The translations under genes and the position numbers were made by a program. A DNA stretch of 64,000 nucleotides from assembly GCA_910574635.1 (NCBI GenBank), contig CAJTCG010000007.1, forward strand, positions 141,795-205,794. The letters run 5' to 3'. This DNA comes from Oscillospiraceae bacterium. Lineage in GTDB: Bacteria > Bacillota > Clostridia > Oscillospirales > Oscillospiraceae. Positions within the stretch are counted from its first letter, which is position 1. Each line of letters begins with the position of its first letter. Positions 40,939 to 50,635 of this stretch are shown piece by piece. A model generated the notes under the pieces. It had not been told where the DNA came from, searched no databases, and worked only from the letters and a program-made list of their open reading frames with translations.

Positions 40939-42465
40939 ATGAAAACCTGTTTGGGCATTGAGCTGGGCTCCACCCGCATCAAGGCCATGACTATCGACGA
41001 GGGGTTTCAGCCCGTCTCCTCCGGGGACTACACCTGGGCCTCCCGCTATAAAAACGGCGTTTGGACCTACCCCCTGGAGGAGGTCTGGAGAGGGCTGAAA
41101 ACAGCCCTGTCCCAGGTGGAGGGCCGGGAGGACATCGCCGCCATGGGCGTGTCCGCCATGATGCACGGCTATCTGGCTTTCGACAAGGACTGGAAGCTTC
41201 TGACCCCCTTTCGCACCTGGCAGAACACCATTACCGGCCCGGCGGCGGCGGAGCTGACGGAGCTGTTCGGCTTTAACATCCCCCAGCGCTGGAGCATCGC
41301 CCACCTCTATCAGGCGGTGCTGAACGGAGAAGCCCACGTTCCCCAAATCGCCCACATTACTACCCTGGCGGGCTATGTCCACTACATGCTTACAGGCGTG
41401 AACGCCGTGGGCGTGGGGGAGGCCAGCGGCATGTTTCCCATCGACAGCGCCGCCCTGGGGTATGACGCCGGGATGCTGGCGAAATTCAGCGCCCTGCCGA
41501 AGGTGGAGGCCCTGCCCTGGAAGCTGGAGAATCTCCTCCCGAAGGTGCTGACGGCGGGAGAGTCCGCCGGGATGCTCACGGAATCCGGCGCGGCCCTGCT
41601 GGATGGTCTGCTGGTCCCGGGAATCCCCTTCGCCCCGGCGGAGGGAGACGCGGGCACCGGCATGACCGCCACCAACGCCGTGGCCCCCCGGACGGGCAAC
41701 GTCTCCGCCGGAACTTCCATTTTCTCGATGGTCGTTCTGGAGAAGCCCCTTGAGAAGGTCTATGAGGAGATTGACCTGGTGACCACCCCCGCCGGCGCCC
41801 CGGTGGCCATGGTCCACTGCAACAACTGCACCAACGACACCAACGCCTGGGTAAACGTCCTGGGGGAGGCGGCTCGTTTGTTCGGCGCGAATCCCGACTC
41901 CGGCGAGCTGTACACCAAGCTCTATGAAAAGAGCCTGGAAGGGGAAGCGGACTGCGGCGGCGTGCTGGTGTGCAACTACCTGGCCGGGGAGGGCGTCACC
42001 CATATGGACGCGGGCCGTCCCCTGGCCGTCCGGACGCCGGAGGCAAATTTCACCCTGGCGAACTTCTTTAAGGCCCAGCTCTACGCCACCATGTCCACCT
42101 TGAAGATCGGCATGGATATTCTGGCGGAAGAGGGGGTGGCCATTGACTCCCTGACGGGCCACGGCGGCCTGTTCAAAACGCCGGTGGTGGGACAAAGCTA
42201 CCTGGCCGCCGCCTGCGGCGCCCCCGTTGCCTGCATGGAGACGGCGGGAGAGGGAGGCCCCTACGGCATGGCCCTGCTGGCGGCTTATATGCTGCGAAAA
42301 GCGGAGGGCGAGCGCCTGGAGGATTTCCTGGGCAAACGGGTCTTCGCCGGATCCGCCGGGACCACCGTTCGGCCCAGCGCCGCCTTGGCGGAGGGCTTCA
42401 ACACATACATCCGGCGGTACAAGGCTCTGCTCGAGGTGGAGCGGGCCGCTGTGGAACATCTGTAA
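40939..42465 (+). CDS. FGGY-family sugar kinase, probable ribulokinase
   Basis: A 508-residue FGGY kinase. N-terminal ATPase fold starts CLGIELGSTRIKA, with catalytic region SAMMHGY near 75, and the C-terminal half has GHGGLFKTPVVGQSYL and AGEGGPYGMALLAAY. It is not close to classical AraB but lies between the arabinose transporter and araA, so it should phosphorylate L-ribulose to L-ribulose 5-phosphate. GGAGG lies upstream of the ATG, twelve bases after the permease stop. Confidence 0.88.
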   Translation: MKTCLGIELGSTRIKAMTIDEGFQPVSSGDYTWASRYKNGVWTYPLEEVWRGLKTALSQVEGREDIAAMGVSAMMHGYLAFDKDWKLLTPFRTWQNTITGPAAAELTELFGFNIPQRWSIAHLYQAVLNGEAHVPQIAHITTLAGYVHYMLTGVNAVGVGEASGMFPIDSAALGYDAGMLAKFSALPKVEALPWKLENLLPKVLTAGESAGMLTESGAALLDGLLVPGIPFAPAEGDAGTGMTATNAVAPRTGNVSAGTSIFSMVVLEKPLEKVYEEIDLVTTPAGAPVAMVHCNNCTNDTNAWVNVLGEAARLFGANPDSGELYTKLYEKSLEGEADCGGVLVCNYLAGEGVTHMDAGRPLAVRTPEANFTLANFFKAQLYATMSTLKIGMDILAEEGVAIDSLTGHGGLFKTPVVGQSYLAAACGAPVACMETAGEGGPYGMALLAAYMLRKAEGERLEDFLGKRVFAGSAGTTVRPSAALAEGFNTYIRRYKALLEVERAAVEHL

Positions 42466-42477
42466 GGAGGAAAATCC

Positions 42478-43941
42478 ATGAAACAGTATCAGTTCTGGTT
42501 TGTTGTCGGCAGTCAGTTCCTCTACGGCCCCGAGGTGCTGGACACCGTGGCCGCCCGGGCCGCCGAGATGGCGGAAAAGCTGAGCGCCGTCCTGCCCTAT
42601 CCCCTGGTCTATAAGGTTACCGCCAAGACCAATCAGGAAATTGCCCAGGTCTGCAAAGAGGCCAATTACGAGGATTCCTGCGCCGGAGTGATTACCTGGT
42701 GCCATACCTTCAGCCCCAGCAAGATGTGGATCAACGGCCTGGCGGACCTCCGGAAGCCCTGGTGCCACCTTGCCACCCAGTACAACCGGGAGATCCCCAA
42801 CGAGGAGATCGACATGGACTTCATGAACCTGAACCAGGCCGCCCATGGCGACCGGGAACACGGTTTCATCGGGGCCCGTCTGAGAAAGCCGCGGAAGGTC
42901 ATCGCCGGGTTCTGGCAGGATGAGGAGGTCCAGGCCCGCATCGGGAGTTGGATGAAGGCCGCCGTGGGCGCGGCCGTTTCCAAGTCCATGAAGGTCATGC
43001 GCTTTGGAGACAATATGCGGGAAGTGGCCGTCACCGAGGGCGACAAGGTGGAGGTCCAGGCCAAGCTGGGCTGGCAGGTGAACACCTGGGCCGTGGGCGA
43101 CCTGGTCAAGGTGATGGACGGGGTCACCGAGGCCGAGGTCGACGCCCTGATGGAAACTTATAAGGCCAGCTACGATTTCGCGACCGATGATCTGGAAACC
43201 GTCCGCTATCAGGCCCGGGAAGAGATTGCCATGAAAAAGATGCTGGACGCCGAGGGCTGTCTGGCCTTCTCCAACACCTTCCAGGACCTCTGGGGCATGA
43301 AGCAGCTTCCCGGCCTTGCCTCCCAGCACCTGATGGCCCTGGGCTACGGCTACGGCGGCGAGGGCGACTGGAAGGTCTCCGCTATGACCGCTATCCTGAA
43401 AGCCATGGGCGAGGGCGGCAACGGAGCCTCCGCCTTCATGGAGGACTACACCTACCATCTGGTGAAGGGCCAGGAGTACAGCCTGGGCGCCCACATGCTG
43501 GAGGTCTGCCCCTCCGTGGCGGCGGACCGGCCCCGGATTGAGGTTCATCCCCTGGGCATCGGCGGCCGGGAGGACCCGGCCCGGCTGGTGTTCGAGGGCA
43601 AGGAGGGCGACGCCATTGTGGTCAGCCTCATCGACATGGGGGGCCGCCTGCGGCTGATCTGCCAGGATATCCACTGCGTCAAGCCCATCCTGCCCATGCC
43701 CAATCTGCCTGTTGCCCGTGTCATGTGGCAGGCGGAGCCCAGCCTCACCACCGGTGTGGAGTGCTGGATCACCGCCGGAGGAGCCCACCATACGGTGCTG
43801 AGCTACGATGTGACGGCGGAGCAGATGAAGGACTGGGCCAATATGCTGGATATCGAGTTTGTCCACATCACCAAGGACACCACGGTGGAGAGTCTGGAGC
43901 ACGATCTGTTCCTCTCCGACCTGGCCTGGAAATTGAAGTAA
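42478..43941 (+). CDS. araA: L-arabinose isomerase
   Basis: A 487-residue isomerase converting L-arabinose to L-ribulose with a Mn ion. The N-terminus KQYQFWFVVGSQFLYG is diagnostic. Active-site stretches are visible: EVLDTVAARA, CHTFSPSKMWI, GFWQDEEVQ, the metal-binding Glu in AFMEDYTYHL and the His in LGAHMLEVCPS. Length is normal. AAGGAGG lies before the ATG. Confidence 0.98.
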   Translation: MKQYQFWFVVGSQFLYGPEVLDTVAARAAEMAEKLSAVLPYPLVYKVTAKTNQEIAQVCKEANYEDSCAGVITWCHTFSPSKMWINGLADLRKPWCHLATQYNREIPNEEIDMDFMNLNQAAHGDREHGFIGARLRKPRKVIAGFWQDEEVQARIGSWMKAAVGAAVSKSMKVMRFGDNMREVAVTEGDKVEVQAKLGWQVNTWAVGDLVKVMDGVTEAEVDALMETYKASYDFATDDLETVRYQAREEIAMKKMLDAEGCLAFSNTFQDLWGMKQLPGLASQHLMALGYGYGGEGDWKVSAMTAILKAMGEGGNGASAFMEDYTYHLVKGQEYSLGAHMLEVCPSVAADRPRIEVHPLGIGGREDPARLVFEGKEGDAIVVSLIDMGGRLRLICQDIHCVKPILPMPNLPVARVMWQAEPSLTTGVECWITAGGAHHTVLSYDVTAEQMKDWANMLDIEFVHITKDTTVESLEHDLFLSDLAWKLK

Positions 43942-43949
43942 ACGCCTTC

Positions 43950-43980
43950 AAGGGCCGCCCCTTGGGCGGCCCTTGTTTTG
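43950..43980 (+). terminator. Stem-loop between araA and araD
   Basis: AAGGGCCGCC..GGCGGCCCTT followed by GTTTTG. It resembles an intrinsic terminator inside the operon and would reduce araD expression relative to araA. Confidence 0.65.
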
Positions 43981-43998
43981 TAAAGGAGACATATAATC

Positions 43999-44697
43999 AT
44001 GTTAGAAGAACTGAAAAAACAGGTCTGCGAGGCCAATCTGCTGCTGCCGAAATACGGTATGGTCACCTTCACCTGGGGCAATGTCTCCGGTATCGACCGG
44101 GAACAGGGCCTGATGGTCATCAAGCCCTCCGGCGTGGAGTACGATGACATGAAGCCCGAGGACATGGTGGTGGTCAGCCTGGAGACCGGAGAGCGGGTGG
44201 AGGGCCGGTACAAGCCCTCCAGCGACACGGATACGCACCTGGCGCTGTACAAGGCTTTCCCGGCTCTGGGGGGCATCGTCCACACCCACAGCCGTTGGGC
44301 CACCTCCTTCGCCCAAGCGGGGAAAGGCGTCCCGGCCCAGGGAACCACCCAGGGGGATTACTTCTACGGCGAAATCCCCTGCACCCGGAAGATGACTCCG
44401 GAGGAGATTGCGGGAAGCTATGAGCTGGAGACGGGCAATGTCATCATCGAGACCTTCCGGGAGCGGAAGATCGACCCTGCCCAGGTCCCGGCGGTGCTGG
44501 TCCACAGCCACGGTCCCTTCGCCTGGGGGACGGACCCCTTTAACGCCGTACACAACGCTGTGGTGCTGGAGGAATGCGCCTTTATGGACTTCCACGCCAT
44601 GTTACTGACGCCGGGCCTGGGGGCCATGCAGCAGGAGCTGCTGGATAAGCACTATCTCCGCAAGCACGGCCCCGGGGCCTACTACGGCCAAGGCTGA
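43999..44697 (+). CDS. araD: L-ribulose-5-phosphate 4-epimerase
   Basis: A 232-residue class II aldolase-fold epimerase giving D-xylulose 5-phosphate, the entry into the pentose phosphate pathway. Zinc ligands are seen in HTHSRWAT near 96; the phosphate loop TWGNVSGID is near 29; [12 protein letters not shown] is near 170. AAAGGAGA lies upstream. It completes the arabinose pathway with the kinase and araA. Confidence 0.97.
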   Translation: MLEELKKQVCEANLLLPKYGMVTFTWGNVSGIDREQGLMVIKPSGVEYDDMKPEDMVVVSLETGERVEGRYKPSSDTDTHLALYKAFPALGGIVHTHSRWATSFAQAGKGVPAQGTTQGDYFYGEIPCTRKMTPEEIAGSYELETGNVIIETFRERKIDPAQVPAVLVHSHGPFAWGTDPFNAVHNAVVLEECAFMDFHAMLLTPGLGAMQQELLDKHYLRKHGPGAYYGQG

Positions 44698-44889
44698 TGC
44701 GAGGCGTGCGTGGAGAGACCAAGCTGAGACAAGCACCTTAAGCAGTCGGTTAAGGAAGCACTGATTAAAGCAGGTAAAAGCCAGGCAAACAGACAAAGGT
44801 AAAGGAAACGACCAATAAAGGACCATATTGGGGGATAAATTCCTCATTTTTCCAGTCCCAGCCCGGTCGAAGGGCGCAAAAACCTTAGG
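44698..44889. other. Scarred intergenic region after araD
   Basis: No gene or clear terminator is seen. AG-rich short repeats and the start of IS-derived sequence follow directly, so this is probably the edge of repeated insertions. Confidence 0.5.
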
Positions 44890-45105
44890 CGGGGCATAGG
44901 GAACCGCCCGCCCTGGCAAGCATGTACAGATTTGCGCTGGCGAAGAGAACGTGTAATCGGTTAAGATTTTTTCTCAGACCCCGGTAAACGGTCTTCCGAA
45001 AACCGAAAATGTTCTTCACAATCCTGTAGGGATGCTCCACCTTGCAGCGTACGGCAGATTTTCGGTTTTCAATATGCCACGCAAACACAACGGCACTCTT
45101 CGCTG
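44890..45105 (-). mobile_element. IS5-family transposase, C-terminal fragment
   Basis: The minus-strand frame reads HIENRKSAVRCKVEHPYRIV and KTVYRGLRKNLNRLHVLFASANLY, the typical C-terminus of IS5-group transposases (the V-E-H-P-F-R and Y-R-G-L motifs). The N-terminal and catalytic parts are absent. Confidence 0.82.
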
Positions 45106-45200
45106 CATCATCCTGCCAATCCAAAATGCAGTCGACCTCTACAACCAACGACAACTCCGACGTCTGGAGGAAACAGTCGAGCAGATGCGTGTTCGCAAGA

Positions 45201-45263
45201 AGCTGGAGGGCAGCGAGGAACACCCTGGACGTGAAAACCCTCTCCGCCATGCTGGGACACTAG
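45201..45263 (+). pseudogene. Tyrosine integrase scrap, copy 1
   Basis: NTLDVKTLSAMLGH followed by a stop matches the part of tyrosine integrases that holds the catalytic His and precedes the active Tyr. Everything before and after is lost. Confidence 0.65.
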
Positions 45264-45282
45264 GCCTTGTTTGAAAAACGGC

Positions 45283-45496
45283 CAAAGCCGCAGAAATCCA
45301 ACGAATTTCTGCGGCTTTGGTGCGCCCTGATGGATTCGCCTCCGCGGTCTTCTGGCCCGCAGCTTGCCTAAGGGCTTATAATAACGATTTTCCAGCCTAT
45401 TTGGTTCTGTTCTCTCAGTGTTTAAATGCCCTTTAACACGGTCTGCTTCCACTGATTCCACAGAGAAATTTCCCGTTCTGGGTCAGTTTATGGGTC
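45283..45496. repeat. Direct repeat / relict attachment site, copy 1 (tRNA-Arg 3' half)
   Basis: A stem-loop (AAAGCCGCAGAAAT..ATTTCTGCGGCTTT, 45284-45318) is followed by a decayed antisense copy of the 3' half of a tRNA-Arg, from anticodon loop to acceptor end (45320-45363), and about 130 further bases ending TTCTGGGTCAGTTTATGGGT. The same order, in the same orientation and clearly homologous, occurs at 54906-55117. Confidence 0.75.
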
Positions 45497-45523
45497 AATG
45501 CCGCAAACCGGCCGCATCACCCC

Positions 45524-46192
45524 TCAAGCCACAATCCGTCCGTCCTCAATCCGCACAATGCGGTCTGCCATCTGCGCAATTTCCGGATTGTGAGTGATCA
45601 TCACAATGGTCTGATGAAATTCCCGGCTGCTCATCTGCAGCAGTCCCATTACATCATCGCTGGTCCTGGAATCCAGATTCCCCGTGGGCTCATCCGCCAG
45701 AATGATGGCGGGCTTGGATGCCAGCGCCCGGGCGATCGCCACCCGCTGCTGCTGGCCGCCGGAGAGATGCCCCGGCAGGCTGTCCAGCTTTTCCTCCAGC
45801 CCCAGCAGCTCCGCCACTTTCATAATAAAGGGCCGGTCCGGTTTCTGCCCGTCCAGGGAGAGGGGGAATACGATGTTCTCCCACACCGTCAGCACCGGGA
45901 TTAAATTATAGTTTTGAAAGACAAAGCCGATCTGCTTGCGGCGGAAGATGGTGGCCTGTTCCCGGTCCAGCCGCGCCAGCTCCGTGCCGCCGATTTGGAC
46001 GCTTCCCTCCGTGGGGGTGTCCAGCCCGCCCAACATATTCAGCAAAGTGGATTTTCCGCTGCCGGAAGTGCCGATGATGGCGGTGAACTTCCCCCGTTCG
46101 ATCTCCAGATCCACGCCGTCCAGGGCGCGGACCTGGGTGTCGCCGGAGCCGTAGTACTTTTTAAGGCCAACGGCCTTTAAGATGCTCTCCAT
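45524..46192 (-). CDS. ABC transporter ATPase (LolD/MacB/BceA type), second ATPase
   Basis: A 222-residue ATPase. Walker A GTSGSGKST near 40, signature LSGGQQQR near 142, Walker B IILADEPTGNLD near 162. It is of the kind that pairs with FtsX-type permeases. It lies 18 bases after the permease gene. Another ATPase lies on the other side of the permease. Confidence 0.94.
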   Translation of the reverse strand: MESILKAVGLKKYYGSGDTQVRALDGVDLEIERGKFTAIIGTSGSGKSTLLNMLGGLDTPTEGSVQIGGTELARLDREQATIFRRKQIGFVFQNYNLIPVLTVWENIVFPLSLDGQKPDRPFIMKVAELLGLEEKLDSLPGHLSGGQQQRVAIARALASKPAIILADEPTGNLDSRTSDDVMGLLQMSSREFHQTIVMITHNPEIAQMADRIVRIEDGRIVA

Positions 46193-46210
46193 AACCTGTC
46201 TCCTTTCATG

Positions 46211-48799
46211 TCACTCCGCGGCGCGGAGCTGTTCCACAATGCTGCCCTTGTGGAAATAACGCAGGGTCAGCACCGGGACAGCGGCGGACACCGCCAGCAG
46301 CACGCCGCAGGCCGCCAGGGCGGGGGCCAGGGTGAAGCGGAAGGTAAACTGCCACATGGAGTCCACCATGCTTTTTACCAGCGTCAGATCCAGCGCCGCC
46401 GCCAGAACCAGCCCCAGCAGGCAGGCCCCCGCCGCGTAATAAACGCCCTCCCACACCATCATGCCCGTCAGCTGACGCCGAGTCATACCCACACTCTCCA
46501 TGGCGGCAAACTCGCGGCGGCGGGTGAGAACCGTGGTGATGAGTGTATTCGTCAGGTTCAGGATTCCGGCGAGGCCGAAGATCAGCCCCACGAATCCGCC
46601 CACAAGGCGGATCATCCGCTGGGTTGCCTCAGAACTCTCCCGGGCGGCCTGGGCGGAGAGGTAGCTCATGCTGGGATCGGCCGTTTCCATGTAGTCCTCC
46701 AAAAACGCCGTCATCTCCGCCTCGTATCCGTCCTCCACATTAAAGGAGTATTTGTAGACCGCCGGGGCGTCGTACAGCGCCTTGTAAACGCCGGCAGGGA
46801 GGTATAGGGTCAGGCCGTCTCCGCCGATATCATAGGGACCGCCGTCTGTATACCCAATCCCCACATCGTCTGTGGTGAGGGCTGCCTTTGCCAGCACGGG
46901 CAGCTCCATTGCCGCCGCGCCGTTTTTATAGACGGTGATGCGCTGGCCGACATCCGCCAGATCCAGCTCCGGCACCAGGGACATGTCCCCGCGGTTCACA
47001 TGCACGCCAACCAGGACGCCCTCGCCGGCCGACATTTTTTGAAAGAGGGCATGGGCGTCGGTCTCTCCCTCCCGCAGATCCATCCGGGCCAGAGCGGTTT
47101 CCTCCATCCCATAGACATTGCAGAGCATGCGCCCGTCGTCTCCCAAGCCAAAGCTCCTGTACTGGTCGATCCCGAAGGTGAGGCCGCTGTGTGGATTCTC
47201 AAAAGTCTCTCCCGTCATGGGATGGCCGAAATCATAGGTGACGTTGGTGTCCTCCGCCGTGTTTTTATAGATCGCCGAGCCGCCGGTGACGCCGGGGCGG
47301 GCGGCAATGTCCGCGATGGTCTCCGCCCGCAGCGCGTCGGAGCGCCGCATAAACCCTTTGGTGTTGCTGGCGCTGACCACATTCACCACGGCGAAATCCG
47401 TCCGGATCATGAAGGCGGTCTCCTTTTCCACGTCCATGCTGTCTGCCGCCGTGCCCGCGCAGTTCAAAAGCACCACGCACAGCATCAGGGACAGCACGAT
47501 GAACCCGGTCCTCCGCCGGTTCCGTCCCAGATTGGACCAGGCCAGCCGGGGGATGCCGGCCCCCGGGGCGCTCCGGCGGGAGGCCCGCCGCCCGCCGCCG
47601 CTCTCCACATAGCGGAAGGCCTCGATGGGCGGGGTGCTGGCGGCAATCCGGATGGGCTTGCGGGTGCTGCAAAAGACCGTCAGCGCCGTCAGGGCCGCTG
47701 CTGTCAGAAAGATCGCCGGAGAAGGGGAGACGCCGGTGGATAGGTACTTGTACTCGGTGGCAACCGTGTTCATAATCAGGGGCAGGGCTGCCTTTCCAAT
47801 GAAAAAACCGCCCAGCATCCCCAGGGGGATTCCGATGCCGCTGAGCCAGAGGGCCTGCCGGTTCATCAGCGTGCGCACCTGCCTGCGGCTCATGCCGATG
47901 GTCCGGTAGAGGCCGAAGCGGCGGATGTCCTGCATGACGGCGATGTCAAACACGTTGTAGATCAGCAGGTAGCCGCAGACCATGAACAACACGGCAAAGG
48001 CCGCCACCGCGGCAATCTGGAAGGGGCTGGGCCGGACGTTGGTGGCCCGGTTTACGGTGGCCGGGGTATAGTTGGGGGCCGTCTGATCGTCGGGCTCGCC
48101 GCCCAGGTCACAGACCAGGTCCCGGAGCTTCTTCTCCAGGCCCAGGGTGCTGCGGGCGGTAAAATCGGAGAAATAGGTCCCGGCCATATCGCCGTCCTCG
48201 TGGTAGGTATACCGGAAGATCTCCGGGTGGGCATCCCGGAAGGCGGTTCCGGCCCACATAACGCTCAGCTGACTGCCCAGGGCCTCATACCAGCCGGAGA
48301 CCACCATGGGAAGCGCGTATTCCTGTCCGTGAGCGGTGAACGCAATGGTGATTTCTGCCCCCGTTTCCGGTTCCACGCCCAGGTCCCGCAGGGCCAGATC
48401 GGAGGCGACCACCTCGTTGGGCGCGGCGGGCGGCCTGCCGTGGGTGGGCGTGCAGAAGGTCAGCTCCGCCTGGGTTTCGTCCTCGACGTTGAACTCAATG
48501 TTGTGGCGGACGGCGCTGCTGAGGTAGGCCACCGGCATCCGCAGTCCCGCCGTCTCGATGAAGTCCGCCTGCCCCAGGGCCTGGAACTGCTCCGCCGTCA
48601 TGTAGCGGACCTCGCCGTCGGACCGGCTCATTTTCTGCATCTGGAGGGTCAGCGTAAAGGATTCCGCCGTGCCGAGGGCGATGGTGGTGATGGCGGTGAA
48701 GAGCACCGCCGTCAGGGCGATGGCCAGCACCGCGACGCAGTTCCGTACCCGGCTGGCGGCAAAGCTCCGCCGGGTCAGGGTTTTCAGCATGTCTTCCAT
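46211..48799 (-). CDS. FtsX-type ABC permease with two FtsX domains
   Basis: An 862-residue membrane protein. Helix 1 (about 20-42) is followed by an extracellular domain, a three-helix FtsX block (about 255-380), a second start helix (about 425-445), another extracellular domain of about 250 residues and a final three-helix block (about 735-855). This is the MacB/YknZ-like exporter or peptide-detoxification architecture. AGGAGG lies eight bases before the ATG. A pair of direct repeats (TGTAA/TGTAC, 48860-48876) lies upstream, possibly the site of the response regulator. Confidence 0.9.
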   Translation of the reverse strand: MEDMLKTLTRRSFAASRVRNCVAVLAIALTAVLFTAITTIALGTAESFTLTLQMQKMSRSDGEVRYMTAEQFQALGQADFIETAGLRMPVAYLSSAVRHNIEFNVEDETQAELTFCTPTHGRPPAAPNEVVASDLALRDLGVEPETGAEITIAFTAHGQEYALPMVVSGWYEALGSQLSVMWAGTAFRDAHPEIFRYTYHEDGDMAGTYFSDFTARSTLGLEKKLRDLVCDLGGEPDDQTAPNYTPATVNRATNVRPSPFQIAAVAAFAVLFMVCGYLLIYNVFDIAVMQDIRRFGLYRTIGMSRRQVRTLMNRQALWLSGIGIPLGMLGGFFIGKAALPLIMNTVATEYKYLSTGVSPSPAIFLTAAALTALTVFCSTRKPIRIAASTPPIEAFRYVESGGGRRASRRSAPGAGIPRLAWSNLGRNRRRTGFIVLSLMLCVVLLNCAGTAADSMDVEKETAFMIRTDFAVVNVVSASNTKGFMRRSDALRAETIADIAARPGVTGGSAIYKNTAEDTNVTYDFGHPMTGETFENPHSGLTFGIDQYRSFGLGDDGRMLCNVYGMEETALARMDLREGETDAHALFQKMSAGEGVLVGVHVNRGDMSLVPELDLADVGQRITVYKNGAAAMELPVLAKAALTTDDVGIGYTDGGPYDIGGDGLTLYLPAGVYKALYDAPAVYKYSFNVEDGYEAEMTAFLEDYMETADPSMSYLSAQAARESSEATQRMIRLVGGFVGLIFGLAGILNLTNTLITTVLTRRREFAAMESVGMTRRQLTGMMVWEGVYYAAGACLLGLVLAAALDLTLVKSMVDSMWQFTFRFTLAPALAACGVLLAVSAAVPVLTLRYFHKGSIVEQLRAAE

Positions 48800-48859
48800 G
48801 GGAAGTTCCTCCTGAATCTCTTGCTGGCCACAGCATACCAGCCCAATGTCACAATTGCG

Positions 48860-48876
48860 GTACAGCAGTGTTACAG
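48860..48876 (-). promoter_or_regulatory. Possible response-regulator binding site
   Basis: On the minus strand CTGTAAC and CTGTACC are repeated head-to-tail with an 11-base period, as OmpR-type regulators prefer. The site lies 60 bases before the permease gene. Confidence 0.3.
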
Positions 48877-48946
48877 TTTTGTGCCTTTTCCGCGGACAAT
48901 AAAACCAGCGCCCCGATAAAATGCGGGACGCCGGCGGATGATGGGA

Positions 48947-49612
48947 TTATTGTACAATGCGCCCATCCTGGAGGCGCACTACACGGTCGGCCAGCTGGGC
49001 AAGCTCCAGATTGTGGGTGATCATCACCAATGTCTGGTGAAAGACATCCACGGTCATCTTCAAAAGTCCCGCCACATTCTGGCTGGTCTTGACGTCAAAG
49101 CTCCCCGTAGGTTCGTCGGCCAGAATGATGGAGGGCCGGGTGATCAGCGCCCGGGCAATGGCGGCGCACTGCTGGCCGCCGCCGGAGAGCATATAGGGGA
49201 GGCAGTCCAGCTTCTCCCCAAGTCCCAGCAATCCGGCAAGTTCCGTGAAAAAGGCCCTGTCCGGCCTGGAGCCGTCCAGCGCCAGGGGGAGCAGGATATT
49301 TTCCCGGACGGTCAGCTCCGGCACCAGGCTGCAGTCCTGAAAGACAAAGCCCACCCTCCGGCGGCGAAAGACCGTCAGCTCCTCCTCCCGCAGCGTCCCC
49401 AGGTCCACGCCGTCCACGGTGACGGTTCCCTCTGTAGGTTGGTACAATCCGCCGATCAGATTCAAAAGCGTGGTCTTTCCGCTGCCGGAGGCCCCGATGA
49501 CGGCGGTGAGCTTTCCTTTTTCGATGGAGAGGTCAATCCCGTCCACGGCCTTTACCTGCAGGGGACCCGTGCCAAAGTATTTTTTTAGATTTTGAACGGT
49601 GACAATGTCCAT
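48947..49612 (-). CDS. ABC transporter ATPase (BceA/MacB type), first ATPase
   Basis: A 221-residue ATPase with Walker A GASGSGKTT near 40, signature LSGGGQQC near 142 (unusual: the usual Q-Q-R is Q-Q-C) and Walker B IILADEPTGSFD near 162. It follows the kinase gene by 12 bases. About 150 bases separate it from the permease gene. Confidence 0.93.
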   Translation of the reverse strand: MDIVTVQNLKKYFGTGPLQVKAVDGIDLSIEKGKLTAVIGASGSGKTTLLNLIGGLYQPTEGTVTVDGVDLGTLREEELTVFRRRRVGFVFQDCSLVPELTVRENILLPLALDGSRPDRAFFTELAGLLGLGEKLDCLPYMLSGGGQQCAAIARALITRPSIILADEPTGSFDVKTSQNVAGLLKMTVDVFHQTLVMITHNLELAQLADRVVRLQDGRIVQ

Positions 49613-49624
49613 AAAGCGCCTCGT

Positions 49625-50635
49625 TTATCGCAGTAAAAACACGGAAAAGGCGGAACCCTTTCCCACCTCGGATTTCAGGGTCATATAGCCCCGCTGGCGG
49701 GTGATGATCCCCCGGGCCAGATACAGTCCCAGCCCCACGCCCTCTGCGGCGGCAGAGGACCGCGCCCGGTAAAAGCGCTTGAATACGTCGTTGTAGTGCT
49801 GGGAGGGAATCCCGATCCCGGTGTCCGTGATATCGATCCGGGTGTAGAACTGCCAGGGGCGGACGCTGACATGGACGCATCCCCCCTCCGGTGTGTATTT
49901 GACCGCGTTGTCCAGGAGGTTTCCCAGGGCCTCCGCCGTCCACTTGGGGTCGTGCCAGAGGGTCTCCCGGCTGTCACAGTCTACGTCAATGCGAATATGC
50001 TTCCGGTCCGCCGCGGCCAGGATGCCGCCCACCGCCTGGGCGATGGTGTCGTACAGGCTGGCATTCTCCATGTGCAGGGCGAACGTCCCGGTCTCCAGGC
50101 GGGACATTTTGATAAGGGACTGCATGAGAAAGTCCAGCTTATGGACCTGTGCCGCCAGGGTGGAGAGAAATTCCGCCCGCTTTTCCTCCGGCAGCTCCTG
50201 CTGGCGCAGGATGTCTGTGAACATGCGGATATTGGCCATGGGAGTTTTTACCTGGTGGGAGATGTCGCTGACCAGCTCCTGGAGGGTTTGTTTATCCGCC
50301 TTGCTCTGCCGCCGGCCCGCCTGAGTCCGGTCGTGGTATTGCAGGAGCTTTCCTTGTACCTTTGAGAGCTGGGAGTCCTCATAGGGGCGGTAGTTCTCCG
50401 GTTCCCGGCTGTTCATCAGGGCATCCAGCGTCTCACAGACGCTGTTGGCAAACTCGGACTCCCGCCGCTCCTGACGGCGTTTCCACAAAAGGGTCAGAAG
50501 CAGAATAGCCGTTCCCAAACCAACCGCCGCCGGGCGCAGAAGCGCGGCTGGGAACTCCAGGAGTCCCAGCAGGATCAGCAGGATCGCTCCCGAAATTATA
50601 AGAAGGGGCATTTGCGCCGTGCTGTCCCGCTTCAT
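49625..50635 (-). CDS. Sensor histidine kinase, short-input type
   Basis: A 336-residue kinase. Two helices (about 11-28 and 32-50) are joined by only a few extracellular residues, so the signal is probably sensed in the membrane or through the transporter, as in BceS-type kinases. Phospho-acceptor His is in SDISHQVKTPMANI near 125, N-box LGNLLDNAVKYTP near 230, G-boxes DTGIGIP and GVGLGLYLA follow. It overlaps the regulator gene by four bases. Confidence 0.93.
   Translation of the reverse strand: MKRDSTAQMPLLIISGAILLILLGLLEFPAALLRPAAVGLGTAILLLTLLWKRRQERRESEFANSVCETLDALMNSREPENYRPYEDSQLSKVQGKLLQYHDRTQAGRRQSKADKQTLQELVSDISHQVKTPMANIRMFTDILRQQELPEEKRAEFLSTLAAQVHKLDFLMQSLIKMSRLETGTFALHMENASLYDTIAQAVGGILAAADRKHIRIDVDCDSRETLWHDPKWTAEALGNLLDNAVKYTPEGGCVHVSVRPWQFYTRIDITDTGIGIPSQHYNDVFKRFYRARSSAAAEGVGLGLYLARGIITRQRGYMTLKSEVGKGSAFSVFLLR

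Noticed and set aside
40405..43902. Very long open frame of over 1100 codons on the minus strand across the kinase and araA
   Set aside because: It is antisense to clearly identified sugar-kinase, araA and permease genes. It has His/Gly-rich low-complexity composition caused by GC-rich codons and no domain or binding site.
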